From Penaeus vannamei (lineage: Eukaryota > Arthropoda > Malacostraca > Decapoda > Penaeidae), in assembly GCF_042767895.1 (NCBI RefSeq), contig NC_091590.1, positions 2,604,977 to 2,617,476 of the forward strand: 12,500 bases of DNA, in the 5' to 3' direction. The notes beneath the pieces were generated by a model. The model did no database searches and had not been told where the DNA came from. It was given only the letters and a program-made list of their open reading frames with translations. The translations under genes were made by a program, and so were the position numbers. How positions within the stretch are numbered: the first letter of the stretch is position 1; each line of letters begins with the position of its first letter. This document shows positions 1 through 9,386 of the stretch, in pieces.

Positions 1-133
1 CATATATGTGTTTATATAAATATGTATACGTGTGTATATATATACATACATGTATATGAACACACACACACACACATATGTTTATATATGTATGTATATA
101 TATATGTATACACACACATACACACACATATTC
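1..133. repeat. Degenerate TA/TATG/CA microsatellite
   Basis: Low-complexity DNA made of TA, TATG and CA dinucleotide runs, including an uninterrupted CA run at 61-76. It is mostly alternating pyrimidine and purine. No reading frame of interest. It probably continues to the left of the window. Confidence 0.9.
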
Positions 134-371
134 CAGATTTACGTGCATATATTCAAGTAGTTGTCATTCATGTTTAAATATGTGTTGAGCTGTTTTACAC
201 ATAACAGTAGTAGGCCTATGCTCACTACCTTCAGAGCCGCCATTGACAGAGTGGGAACAGATGGCTTTGTCTCTTAACCAATAAGGCAGTCTCTTGGGAG
301 GTTCTTGGCACGGTGGGTAGAGATAAGGTGCTTCAGGTTGTTAGTATTGTCTGGGAGTATTTTTGTGAACT
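134..371. other. Unique intergenic DNA, no gene seen
   Basis: About 240 bases of ordinary complexity between two microsatellite blocks. No ORF, RNA gene or inverted-repeat ends could be recognised. It could be an eroded repeat fragment, but nothing in it identifies a family. Confidence 0.5.
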
Positions 372-897
<526 letters not shown>

Positions 898-1364
898 CAG
901 TGAAACCTCGTTTTTCGCGGGGGTTACGTGCCAAAAAGGACCCGTGATAGGCGAAATCCGTGAAGTAGTAACCTTTATTTTTTTACAATTATTATACAAT
1001 GAAATACTCTACAATGCATTGAAACCAAAGAACAAAACTTTTTTACAGGCAAAAGCATTTGTTTAACAAATAAATGTACTGTATACACGTTTTTTTTACA
1101 AATAACTACTGTACTGTAAAATAATAATTTTGAATATCAATACGAACTGAAGGCTTCATGAGTTTTAGAGAAAATTTGCAAACTTAAATTTGGCAAGCTG
1201 TTTTACGTACATGTACATATTAAACCGTGACGTTATTGACACACAGGCAGAGAAGAAGCGGAAAGACTGTTTAGCCAATCAGAATGCAGAACACAATGCA
1301 CAATGCAAATCCGTGAAGCAACGAGAACGTGAAAGGTGAACCGCGTTATAACGAGGGTTCACTA
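898..1364. mobile_element. Pogo/Tigger-like MITE, 467 bp
   Basis: The left end reads CAGTGAAACCTCGTTTTTCG. The right end (1341-1364), reverse complemented, reads nearly the same: AGTGAACCCTCGTT, then ATAA instead of TTT, then CGCGG. The two ends therefore form imperfect terminal inverted repeats of about 23 bp, and TA lies on each side (896-897 and 1365-1366). A CAG start, TA duplication and short TIRs are typical of the pogo/Tigger branch of Tc1/mariner. A 12-bp sequence, AAATCCGTGAAG, is repeated in the same orientation near both ends (954-965 and 1307-1318). No transposase frame is present, so the copy is non-autonomous. The outermost right base is A where the left end predicts G, a probable decay mutation. 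Confidence 0.75.
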
Positions 1365-1365
1365 T

Positions 1366-1428
<63 letters not shown>

Positions 1429-1432
1429 CATA

Positions 1433-1494
<62 letters not shown>

Positions 1495-1636
1495 CGTACG
1501 TGCGTATATATGTATATGTCTGTATATATTATATATATGTATATATATATATATGTATGTATATATGTGTATATATACATATGCATATATATAGATATGC
1601 ATACATATGTATATATATATATAATATATATATATA
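1365..1636. repeat. Compound (TA)n-(GT)n-(CG)n-(TATG)n microsatellite
   Basis: A TA run to 1420 is followed by a short CA stretch, a GT run (about 1436-1486), a CG run (about 1486-1496) and then mixed TA/TATG to about 1636. From 1363 to 1519 pyrimidine and purine alternate without a break. The GT and CG parts are classic Z-DNA formers. ORFs here are repeat translations (Cys-Val, His-Thr, Tyr-Ile) and are not genes. Confidence 0.95.
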
Positions 1637-1639
1637 TGT

Positions 1640-2216
1640 ATATGATAATGATGATAACAATAATAATGATAATGGTGATAGTAACGATAATGCCAATAAT
1701 GATGATGGTAATAATGTTAGTAATAACAAGAATGATAATATATGATAATAATAATAATGATGATAAGCATATGATTACAATAACAATAATGATTATGATA
1801 TGATAATAACAACGATAAGAGTAGTGATATTTATGATAATGATTATGGTGATACTTAGAATAATACTAATGATAATACTAATAATGATAAAGATAATGAT
1901 GATGATAATAACGATAATGATAATAACGATAATGATAATAACGATAATTATAATGATTATAATGATAATGATGATAATGATAATGATAATGATGATAATA
2001 ATGATTAGTGATAATAATGTTAATGGTAATAATGATAACATCAATAACAACAATGATAACGATAATAATTGTTTTAATAATGATGGTAATATCAATGATA
2101 ATGATAACAGTAATAACAATGATACCAATATAGCTAATGGTAATGATCATAGTGATAATAGTGATAAACTTTTCATTATTATCATTATTATAGTTATTAC
2201 TATCATCATCATCCTT
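1640..2216. repeat. AAT/GATAAT imperfect microsatellite with strand switch
   Basis: Nearly 580 bases built from GAT, AAT and AAC triplets. A 15-bp unit, ACGATAATGATAATA, is perfectly repeated at 1911-1925 and 1926-1940 and begins a third copy. Up to about 2167 the top strand reads GATAAT-type; from about 2174 it reads ATTATC-type, the reverse complement. The array therefore ends in an inverted arrangement that could fold back. Long ORFs of Ile/Met or Asn/Asp are artefacts of the triplet period. Confidence 0.9.
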
Positions 2217-2914
2217 ATGAATACTATCTTCTTTTTCATCACTATTAAAAATATCAATACTATTGTAATATTGTGGAAAATCTCTTGTCCACGTGCCTGT
2301 TTTTATTGCATCAGTTATCGCTTTATGAATATTTGATACTAGTACAAATTCATATTGTTATGTTGCATATGTCGCACTTGGTCGTAATTTGTCTTATAGG
2401 AGATAAAAAAATCTATTTAAATGCATGTTGAAATAATAATTATATATGGTACAGTACGTTTAATAATTATTTGTTACATTTTGATCCCTCCCAACTTATC
2501 TACCACCCTCTCAAATCTAGAAATAATATTGCAGTCAGTATAGTTATTTAGTCAATGTTCAACTCATGTCTTGTTTTCGCCTCTCGCTCGCTGTTAACAA
2601 ATAGATTTTAATTATTAGCATTTGACAGGGAATTCCGTGCAGGTGTTCGAACACTCTTGATCCTTCGTCCGAATGGAGTGACGCAACCTTTCGTCCTCTA
2701 GGGGGAAAATATGATGATTTTTTTACTAAATGGAATAAACCATGATATAATATACGAGATTTAAGCAACATTAGTGAATAACACAGATAGATATGAATAA
2801 TTGTAAATACCTCTTTTGAGTATTGTTTAACAATCGAATTTTGTTAATAAACATTACCATTTTTTCTTGATATACATCACAAGACTTATGAGTAAAGAAA
2901 TTACACCTTCTATT
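2217..2914. other. Intergenic DNA upstream of PIGF, no gene seen
   Basis: AT-rich sequence without a supported gene on either strand. The one local feature is a perfect 12-bp palindrome, GTGTTCGAACAC, at 2643-2654, inside a short stretch that is less AT-rich than its surroundings (about 2630-2705). A 70-codon bottom-strand frame over this stretch matches nothing I recognise and is not called. Confidence 0.5.
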
Positions 2915-3027
2915 CCTTTATATGACGTTCCATTACACGGTAGGAACATTATCAACCGGAAAAATCCCTCCCGAAAGGCCGTTTCTGGCACGAACCCGAA
3001 CGCGGCCTTGTTTACATTCCTGAGGTG
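2915..3027 (+). promoter_or_regulatory. Likely PIGF promoter and 5' UTR
   Basis: Base composition rises from AT-rich to CpG-rich between about 2960 and the PIGF start codon. A TTTATAT element (2917-2923) overlaps a TGACGT half-site of the CRE type (2923-2928), about 100 bp before the ATG, a plausible core promoter spacing. The start codon has G at -3 and G at +4, a good context. The transcription start cannot be read from sequence alone, so this is inferred from position and composition. Confidence 0.35.
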
Positions 3028-3318
3028 ATGGTGTCCGTGGCGGCGCGTGATCAGCCGCTTCCTATTTTGCTGATCTGCAAGTACCTCCTGAGCCTCGTCC
3101 TCGGCCTGGGACTCCTGCTGACCTTGGTGCAGTCCGAGTTCGAGCTGCAGGCGTGTCTGAGGGCGCTGAGGATCTACAGCTTGGCCGTGGTGGGCGTGCA
3201 AGTGGCGCTGCAGCGGGTGGTCCCTGAGGCCTCGGCGTTGCATCAGGGAGGAGGCAGCGGCGAAGGATACGGGTCTGCGGGATTCGGCAAGGGGAAGGCC
3301 AGGAACAAGGCCGGGAAG
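3028..3318 (+). CDS. PIGF: PIGF exon 1
   Basis: Encodes residues 1-97: the first two membrane segments and the Gly/Lys-rich loop. Ends at AAG before GTCGGT, phase 0, which is the phase needed by exon 2. The stronger-looking AAG/GTAGAC donor at 3347 would throw exon 2 into a frame with an early stop. GTATTG at 3334 is an alternative in the right phase and would add five residues. The exon is GC-rich with more than 20 CpG. Confidence 0.75.
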
Positions 3319-6300
3319 GTCGGTGGAGGCGATGTATTGAGTAGAAGGTAGACAGAGAGAGAGAAAGAGATAGATAGAGTGAGAGAGAGGTGGGGTCGCG
3401 GGTGACTACATGGTAGACGTAGAAGTACCGGTAGCAGATTTCTAGAAAGTCACTGGATGAATGTCATGTGAAAGAGGGAAGATAGAGAGAATTAGGGCAA
3501 TCTGATGGATTGATTGAACTGTAAAATAGCATACGATTGGTTGTGAGTGACGATACTAAATTGGATATTTTTTTAGAATGTCTGCATATCAAGATATGTA
3601 AAATTTAGGGTTATTTTACTGCTTATGCCAATCAGGACTTCCCAGACAATATTTATATCACCAGATTTATTCTCATGTGACGAGAACGAATCTCATGATC
3701 ATTTCCGTAGCAATCACAGCTGACAGTCTTGATGTTTTAAGTCCCGATAGCAGGGGAGACCATGAAGTATATCAGGGACATTATGGGGTAAAACAAAATG
3801 AACTAAGAAGAATTGATAAGAGAAATGCGTAAAACCAGCACAAAAATGCTTAAAATCGACTAATGAAACTCTACAGGCGTGTTTATCATGTTTGCAAGTC
3901 TACAGTCCAACGCACCAGCTTTAAAAAAACTCTATGGGAATCCAACCCACTGTTTGGTAAATTCTATGGGAATTCACACCAGCCAATACATCCTGACCAA
4001 TAAAGCACACTTAATTCCATATCACAAACTTGAATCAACAATCTAAGTCACCGAGACTAGGTGTGCCCGACTACCCGTGGGAGAGTTGATGGAGGGGCTC
4101 TACCTCCCAACGCCCCCCAGGAAACATTCTCTTTACCTCGGTATGCACAACAGGATAGAGCTGCATACATACCTTAAAGAATAAACCAAACACCTTTATA
4201 TTTCGAGACACCAAACTTTCCATTGCTCCTGTCAATTTTCTGAATGTCTTGGTTTCTGATAACTTTTTCAAGTTGAAAATATGAAAGATGTGCAACAGGT
4301 GATAGTTGGATATATATATACATGTATAAGAAAATGTAATAACAATATCATATAGAAGGGGAAAAAATATGACAATATATAATACATGAGAAAATCTGTG
4401 CAAGGTAAGAGCAACATCAGAAATAAAGGAAATTGGTCGTTACATATGCTATTCAGAGAGCAAGTCCATGGTGATCAGATAGGGGTCTGTGGGTGTAGCC
4501 CCCAATTGGGAAATATGGAAATCAGATGGGGGCTTGGGAGTGGAGCCCCTGTGTTAGGAAGGCTTTTGGTTCATATGGTGATGTTTGTGGATTTTACAGG
4601 ATTAGCTGAAGTAGTAGGGACTTCCCATCAGAGGGGTTTGGTCACTTCATAAACAATTACCGGGACTCATTTATATAATTTGCGATGGAAGACAATAGAT
4701 TTATGCGTGTAACAATGTCCATAATTGGAACAAGGAGTAATAATTACAAGGTTTGATGGCTGTGTGAAACTTAAAAATGACATGAGATAGCTACTTGAGG
4801 GCATTAGCATTTGCTAGAAAAATTAATTTATATAATGTCTGTTTTTTATATACTTTCTTTTGCTTCTAATTTCAGTTATTAGGTTATGAGTGGCAGTGGT
4901 TGCATATACTCTTTTTAACGTAGTTACTGGACAAAAGGTTTATAGTGTTATACTTGAATGCACTACAGTGTTATCGGATAAAGTCAAAGCTAGAAACTTT
5001 TATATTGTATATAAATTTATAAAGCAAGATATTCCTCATAGGGACTGATGTACAGTACTAAAAATTGACCAAGTGTTTGTAGTTGAGGTACAGGATAGAG
5101 GCTAAGATTGTTAGAATATATATAAATTGGATAGGTATGGAATATCTAAATCAAAGAATTAGGCCAGTGTAATAGGATTATGAGTAAAGAGTGAATACTG
5201 ATTATATGAAATACAGTTGATTTCTGCTGATTTTAAAAAGAATATGGGATATGTCGTGTTCATATGATTTACTTGCCTGCATGGTGTAACATGTCCATGT
5301 TGATCATGGGTACTATGCTCTTATTAGTGCTATGCTGATGACAAACATCCTTCATGCATATTCTTGCAGAATAAAGCTTAGATTGGCTACTTATTTTTAT
5401 GGTAAATATCTGGGATACATCATGAATATGTATATGCCATACAAAAGCAATTGGTACCCACTAAACTACATTCCAGAAAGGTGGGAAAAATACAGTGATG
5501 TATTTCCTTAGATGATTCAAGAACAAAATATGAAAGCTTTTCAGCCCATTCAATAGTTTTTGAACTCAGCCGATGAATTCTTTAATCTAGTTAGATATGG
5601 GTACTATTTCCTGCAATAAGAAAGAAGTACTTGTACTTTCTGTGAATGGGAAACAGAGGAATTTAATTTCTTCAGGTTAAAGCTACACAATATATGGCTA
5701 TGAAGATGGTTTTATACGAAATTAGCAACAATTCTTTGTATCCAACTTACATTTCATTAATTTATTTATCAAATATACAGTCAATGACAAAAGTCACATT
5801 GTCATTCTCTTAAATTGGGTAATCTACTCATGTCGGCAACAAAACATTTATTCATGGATTCTCTTAATAATTTTTTTTCTTATTTCAGCTTGTGGATTTC
5901 TTCTTGGTGGTGATTTTGAGTATCTTCAGTGTATGCCTCACGCACATTGTAACTGTGCTGTACGGAGCTTATTTGATTGAGTAAGTATTTATGTAATTGT
6001 TAAGTAAATTTCATAATTTTTCTAGATGTTGGGTTGTCATATGGCCTATTTTGTAGAGCTTGTTTAGAAGTGCTGATGTATTTCAAATATGTGAATATAT
6101 TTTGTGGGTATGTTTATTAAAATTGTTTCTTGGTGTAAATGCAGAAACCCGCTTTCGTGTGTTGTCATTGTATTATAAGAAACTTGTTAACTTTATGGAA
6201 AATATGTAATACAGGATGATTTTCATTAGTCTGTCTAACTTTAATGCAATTCCTCAGGAAATCTGGCATTGGTTGAAAAATTTTGGGTCAGATGGTTGCA

Positions 6301-9232
6301 AACATTTAACTTTTGTTAAATTTATATTTTCAAGAAAATTAATATTTTTTGTGTTGTTATCTCATAAAGAGGTTCAATTACTGTTGCAGAAACGGTATCA
6401 TTATGCTATGTTTAATTGTTTTTTTATGTTGGGGTTGTTTTGCTGGGTTGATATCTTGACATTAGGTTGTATTTAGGTTGTATTGAACACCTATGGCAGA
6501 TGGCAGGTATCCATGCCACACTGACTCAAGCCTGCTTTTGGTTGTATGCACTCAAAAACTAAATTTTTTACCCAAAATGCCTGAAGTGTATGATTTTCCC
6601 CATTTACTAAAAGATCATATATATATGTCCTAGTGATGCTATTTGACTTATATTCATTGTTGTTCAAAAATTTTTATCATCTTTTGTTGATTTCTCTTGT
6701 TTTTTTTTTACAGGAACATTGAGGAGACTTTCACATTCAGCATACTAGTTGCGTCTCTAGCATTTGTGAGACCCCTTGTTACCCTTGGCCCTGGTGCTCT
6801 TGGTGTTATTATTGAGAGGTATGCAGCGTCTTTGTTCTGGGACTCTTTTATTCTTTGAATGAAAATTCTATTGTGCCTTGTTTAATGTAATGACAGAAAA
6901 AACACACTTAATGAGTAGGTTTTTTGCAAAGTGAGACTCGCTATCAAAGAAGCTATTTTGTACAGCGGCTTCTTCTGTCATATTTTTCTTTAAACTATCT
7001 GCTTTGTCACGGTTGGGATATATATTTCCTTTTGAAGAAGGTCTCACTGTACATGCTACTATTGATTGGTGTTGTGTTGAGTATATAATTTTTACATATA
7101 TCCAATTTTTGATAGGTGTTAATTTTTCAACAGCATATTACAGAATGAATTAATGTGTCTGCATTATTATTGATATTGCTACTTAATACTGTTTACTTAG
7201 TATATATGAAAAGCAGTCGCTCTTTCAGCCAGTTTGTTAAAATTGTGCGAGGCCCGACCCAGTGAATATTCATAAATAGGGACATCTGCATACACAAAAA
7301 TGAATACATTTCTGTCTATCTGTCTGTTAGATATACATTAATCTCTCTGTCTAAGCAGTAGTTATGCATGTCTAGACTGATAGAAATGTATTTATTCTGT
7401 GTATATACATCTTTGTATGTTGACTCTTCATTGGGTTGGGCCTCACACGATGTTTAACAAACCAGAATTTTATATAAATTGTGATACATCATTTATCTGT
7501 GCAAAAATCAAAAACAAATTTACTTGCATGAATTACAAATGGAAAATATGCATTTACAGAGCAAGTTTTGAGGAAGAACCGGAACTCCAGTGTCTGTCAG
7601 CCCTGGTGGGAGCTTGGTTTGGTGCTCTGCCGATTCCACTGGACTGGGACACACCTTGGCAGGTCTGTGGTTTTCTGAGGATTTGGGCGTTACTGTAGTA
7701 TTCGGGTTTTAGCAGTTTTTAATTTAGTAGTATACATAGCTGGTAGTTTGTTATTTGCTAGAATAAGTACTTGATAAAAAATACTTGAAGAAAATGTGAA
7801 AATATTATACTGAGTTAGGGTAGAGAAATTTTGTTTTTTAATGTAAAAGAATGTAAATGTTAGATGTGTTATAGAGGGGAAAGATGCGTACAACATTCAA
7901 AAAACTACACTGAAATTTTTGAATAATATCTTATTATTATTATTTTTTAGAAAAGTGCTTCCTTGTCTTGTCAATGGGGCTCATTGTAAATGAGAAAGAA
8001 TAATTTTACAAAGCAAGAGTTGGAATTAACTCCTTTTGATTTATTATCTTCATCAGAAATGTATGAGAACTGTCAATAACATCTATTGCTTTCTGAATTT
8101 CCTAACTTTCATTTCTACCTTTCTTACCTTTGCCTTTTCAGCTAGACTAACTTAACCCATTGCCTCTGGACGACATGTAGTTCATGTCATAACTGGTTTG
8201 GTCTTGGCTCCGGGTGACTTGAAGTACCGGAAGACATTTTATGCTGGTCTTTTTAAGTTACCCTCGTCACATGCCCTTGGGGACTGCCCGTGATAGAACA
8301 GGATGCATAATGCTCCGATTGGTTATTGTTTTGTATAAAGGGGGATATATAGCATATAATTCATGTGCCTGCTATTCCTGGAAGGTGTCATGCACCAAAA
8401 ATTTGGATTTTCTTCCTTCTGCTGCGAATCTCTAACCTTCACTCTAGTTTACGTGATCAGTCTCCTAGTGTCAGCAGCACTTACATTATCAAGAGGCACT
8501 CTGCCCGTATGATTGTCTTGGATTTAAACACACAAAAGGGAAGAACTGAATCTATATGAGTAGCAGCCTTGTATATCACTGCACATAGTCTTTTATTTTG
8601 AAAGATGGAATAGCTGTCTTGTATATAACTGCGTGTAGTTTTTTATTTCGAAAGAATATGATTTACGAAAATTATGCAAAATTCTGTTTCTATCCTCAAC
8701 AAAACCACATTCCATCTTTTATGTAGTGAAACCGAAGTTATTGGACTGGACTCAAATTTACATAATCAGGCTACTACATATTTGATCTAGCTGCTAGAAA
8801 TGAAAATTGTGCATCTCTGAATGTGTAAGAATATTTAAATCATGTTTTGGATAAATGTGATACAAAAAGAAATCATCTTGCTTTGTTGGTACTGCAAAGC
8901 GAGTGTGATGCACCAGCCAAGTTTGAAATAGGCCCTGGAGTCAAGCCCAGTCAGATGCACAAAACCCCAAAATTAGAGGCCATGTGCACCCTAAATTCTC
9001 CTTGAGGCGATGGGTTAACTGGCTCGTTGTAATTCACGTATCTTTTGATGCTCCACAACTATAGACTTTAGGAAGGGATTTTTTTCTCTGTAAATTAATT
9101 GATGTTTGCTTCTCACAGGTTTGGCCCTTGACTTGCTGCATTGGGGCAGTAATTGGTGAAGTTGGAGCCTCGGCTTACCTGCTGTCTAAGTTATACAAGG
9201 TGGTGGACTTAAAGAAGAATAAGTCAACTTAG
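3028..9232 (+). CDS. PIGF: PIG-F, GPI ethanolamine-phosphate transferase partner (five exons)
   Basis: Joining 3028-3318, 5889-5980, 6714-6818, 7560-7662 and 9119-9232 gives one open frame of 234 codons plus TAG; human PIGF is 219 aa. PIG-F is a multi-pass ER membrane protein that stabilises the transferases PIGO and PIGG, which add ethanolamine phosphate to the GPI core. Family signatures: LYGAYLIE (121-128), and GAWFGALPIPLDW (180-192) followed by TPWQVWP (194-200), the most conserved block of the family. About six hydrophobic segments lie near 12-34, 44-62, 101-122, 135-158, 172-188 and 199-219. A Gly-rich loop (73-88) between segments 2 and 3 is longer than in human. The C-terminus NKST preceded by Lys gives KxKxx, a possible ER retrieval signal. 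Start chosen at the ATG; the GTG just before it is not a eukaryotic start. The exon 1 donor is the least certain border. Confidence 0.92.
3350..3390. repeat. GA-rich microsatellite
   Basis: Imperfect GA and GATA units in the first bases of PIGF intron 1, directly after the GC-rich exon. Confidence 0.75.
4093..4118 (-). repeat. G-rich hairpin motif, inverted copy
   Basis: On the bottom strand this reads GGGGGGCGTTGGGAGG, then TAGAGCCCCT. It matches the two top-strand copies near 4482 and 4528: a G block, GGG(A)G-like middle and AGCCCC. The ends pair (GGGGC with GCCCC). Together with those copies it sets up an inverted arrangement spanning about 430 bp in intron 1, possibly remains of a mobile element. 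Confidence 0.5.
4474..4550 (+). repeat. Tandem pair of G-rich hairpin motifs, period 47
   Basis: ATCAGAT followed by a G block and AGCCCC occurs at 4474 and again at 4521. Copy one runs GGGGTCTGTGGGTGTAGCCC (from 4482), copy two GGGGGCTTGGGAGTGGAGCC (from 4528). Each can fold through its G and C ends. Divergence between the copies suggests an old duplication. The family is not recognised. Confidence 0.6.
5889..5980 (+). CDS. PIGF: PIGF exon 2
   Basis: Residues 98-127 plus two bases of codon 128. A T-rich tract and TTTCAG precede it, and the donor GTAAGT is consensus. It encodes membrane segment 3 and the conserved LYGA motif. Confidence 0.92.
5981..6713 (+). other. PIGF intron 2
   Basis: A 733-bp AT-rich intron with consensus GTAAGT donor and a T-rich ACAG acceptor. 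An 86-codon frame at 6216-6476 has no recognisable domain. I see no repeat or RNA gene in it. Confidence 0.8.
6714..6818 (+). CDS. PIGF: PIGF exon 3
   Basis: Completes codon 128 (GAG) and encodes residues 129-162 plus two bases of codon 163. A run of T and ACAG precede it, and the donor is AG/GTATGC. It carries membrane segment 4. Confidence 0.92.
6819..7559 (+). other. PIGF intron 3
   Basis: A 741-bp intron. It contains a foldback MITE (7229-7465, including flanks). A 7-bp perfect stem, AAGAAGC (6947-6953) with GCTTCTT (6968-6974), lies inside an 8-bp inverted pair, AGTGAGAC (6930-6937) and GTCTCACT (7041-7048); this may be a second, much older inverted-repeat element. Confidence 0.75.
7233..7461. 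mobile_element. Foldback MITE, 229 bp, with CCAG flanks
   Basis: The two halves are long imperfect inverted repeats. The left end reads TTTGTTAAAATTGTGCGAGG then CCCGACCCAGTGAA. The right end, reverse complemented, reads TTTGTTAAACATCGTGTGAGG-like sequence, then CCCAACCCAATGAA, and pairing resumes further in around AATACATTTCT. The arms take up about 90 bases each. The same four bases, CCAG, stand on both sides (7229-7232 and 7462-7465) and may be the target duplication. No coding capacity. The superfamily is not assigned: a 4-bp duplication fits several groups, and CCAG could also be a chance match. Confidence 0.7.
7560..7662 (+). CDS. PIGF: PIGF exon 4
   Basis: Completes Arg163 and encodes residues 164-197, including the PIG-F signature GAWFGALPIPLDW. 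The acceptor is TTACAG; the donor is CAG/GTCTGT, with an unusual C at +3. The exon begins 98 bp after a foldback MITE. Confidence 0.93.
8156..9014. mobile_element. piggyBac-like non-autonomous element, 859 bp
   Basis: The left end is TTAA then CCCATTGCCTC; the right end is GAGGCGATGGG then TTAA. The terminal inverted repeats match at 10 of 11 bases, and TTAA, the obligatory piggyBac target, flanks both (8152-8155 and 9015-9018). Ends beginning CCC are usual for this superfamily. A subterminal inverted pair is also visible: TCTTGGCTCCGGG near the left end matches the complement of the segment around 8934-8950 (GGGCTTGACTCCAGGG). The interior holds a 50-bp tandem duplication (8561-8660). The two ORFs of 64 codons inside are not transposase, so the copy could move only with enzyme supplied in trans. 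Confidence 0.8.
8561..8660. repeat. 50-bp tandem duplication inside the piggyBac-like element
   Basis: TAGCAGCCTTGTATATCACT at 8561 recurs, diverged, as TAGCTGTCTTGTATATAACT at 8611, each followed by a TTTTATTT(T/C)GAAAGA segment. The period is 50 bases. Confidence 0.75.
9119..9232 (+). CDS. PIGF: PIGF exon 5 (last coding exon)
   Basis: Begins after TCTCACAG in phase 0 and encodes residues 198-234 and the TAG stop: VWP, the last membrane segment and a lysine-rich tail. It lies 104 bp beyond the right end of a piggyBac-like element. Confidence 0.93.
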   Translation, partial: VWPLTCCIGAVIGEVGASAYLLSKLYKVVDLKKNKST

Positions 9233-9386
9233 TCATTTCTTTCAGTCAGGTTATTATCATTTTACAGTAATATCATAGACATTATTTACTCTTGAGAATT
9301 TAAGATAAAAAGAAATACTTATTTAGTGATTCACAGATTGTTAGTATGCTTTAAGATTATTTTGATTCTTCTGCAAACCATTTCCC
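9233..9386 (+). promoter_or_regulatory. PIGF-TRIAP1 gap (3' UTR/5' UTR)
   Basis: 154 bases between the PIGF stop and the TRIAP1 start. No AATAAA is present; the nearest variant is GATAAA at 9304-9309. Two stretches look like 3' splice sites: CATTTCTTTCAG (9234-9245) and TTATTATCATTTTACAG (ending 9267). One short upstream ORF, ATG CTT TAA, sits at 9346-9354. No TATA or initiator element stands out. Either PIGF RNA reads through, or TRIAP1 RNA starts or is spliced in here. Confidence 0.4.

Larger units (their letters stand above)
3319..5888 (+). other. PIGF intron 1
   Basis: A 2570-bp intron, AT-rich beyond its first 100 bases. It holds a short GA microsatellite (3350-3390), a small direct repeat (TCTATGGGAA at 3931 and 3963) and three copies of a G-rich hairpin motif described separately. 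No coding exon is needed here: exons 1 and 2 align without a gap to the family. Short ORFs (4386-4652 and its neighbours) lack family resemblance. Confidence 0.75.
7663..9118 (+). other. PIGF intron 4
   Basis: A 1456-bp intron, 859 bp of which are a piggyBac-like element. The remainder (7663-8151) is AT-rich sequence with no gene. Donor GTCTGT, acceptor TCTCACAG. Confidence 0.85.

Noticed and set aside
1279..2336. Long ORFs of Cys-Val, His-Thr, Ile/Met and Asn/Asp on both strands
   Set aside because: Open frames result from dinucleotide and triplet repeats lacking stops; composition follows the repeat unit.
2559..2771. 70-codon bottom-strand frame with normal-looking composition
   Set aside because: No family recognised, no splice or promoter context; a possible eroded transposon piece but unsupported.
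2854..3243. 129-codon bottom-strand ORF opposite PIGF exon 1
   Set aside because: Shadow of the GC-rich sense exon; Arg/His/Gln-rich composition and no known domain.
4071..4652. Two ORFs (both strands) inside intron 1
   Set aside because: They cross the G-rich hairpin repeats and AT-rich sequence and match no family.
6930..7048. AGTGAGAC/GTCTCACT inverted pair as a second pogo-like MITE
   Set aside because: Only 8 bp match, and no TA flank fits the left end; noted within intron 3 only.
7399..7698. 99-codon ORF ending over PIGF exon 4
   Set aside because: Its second half is the true exon 4 frame read through both splice sites; its first half translates the MITE.
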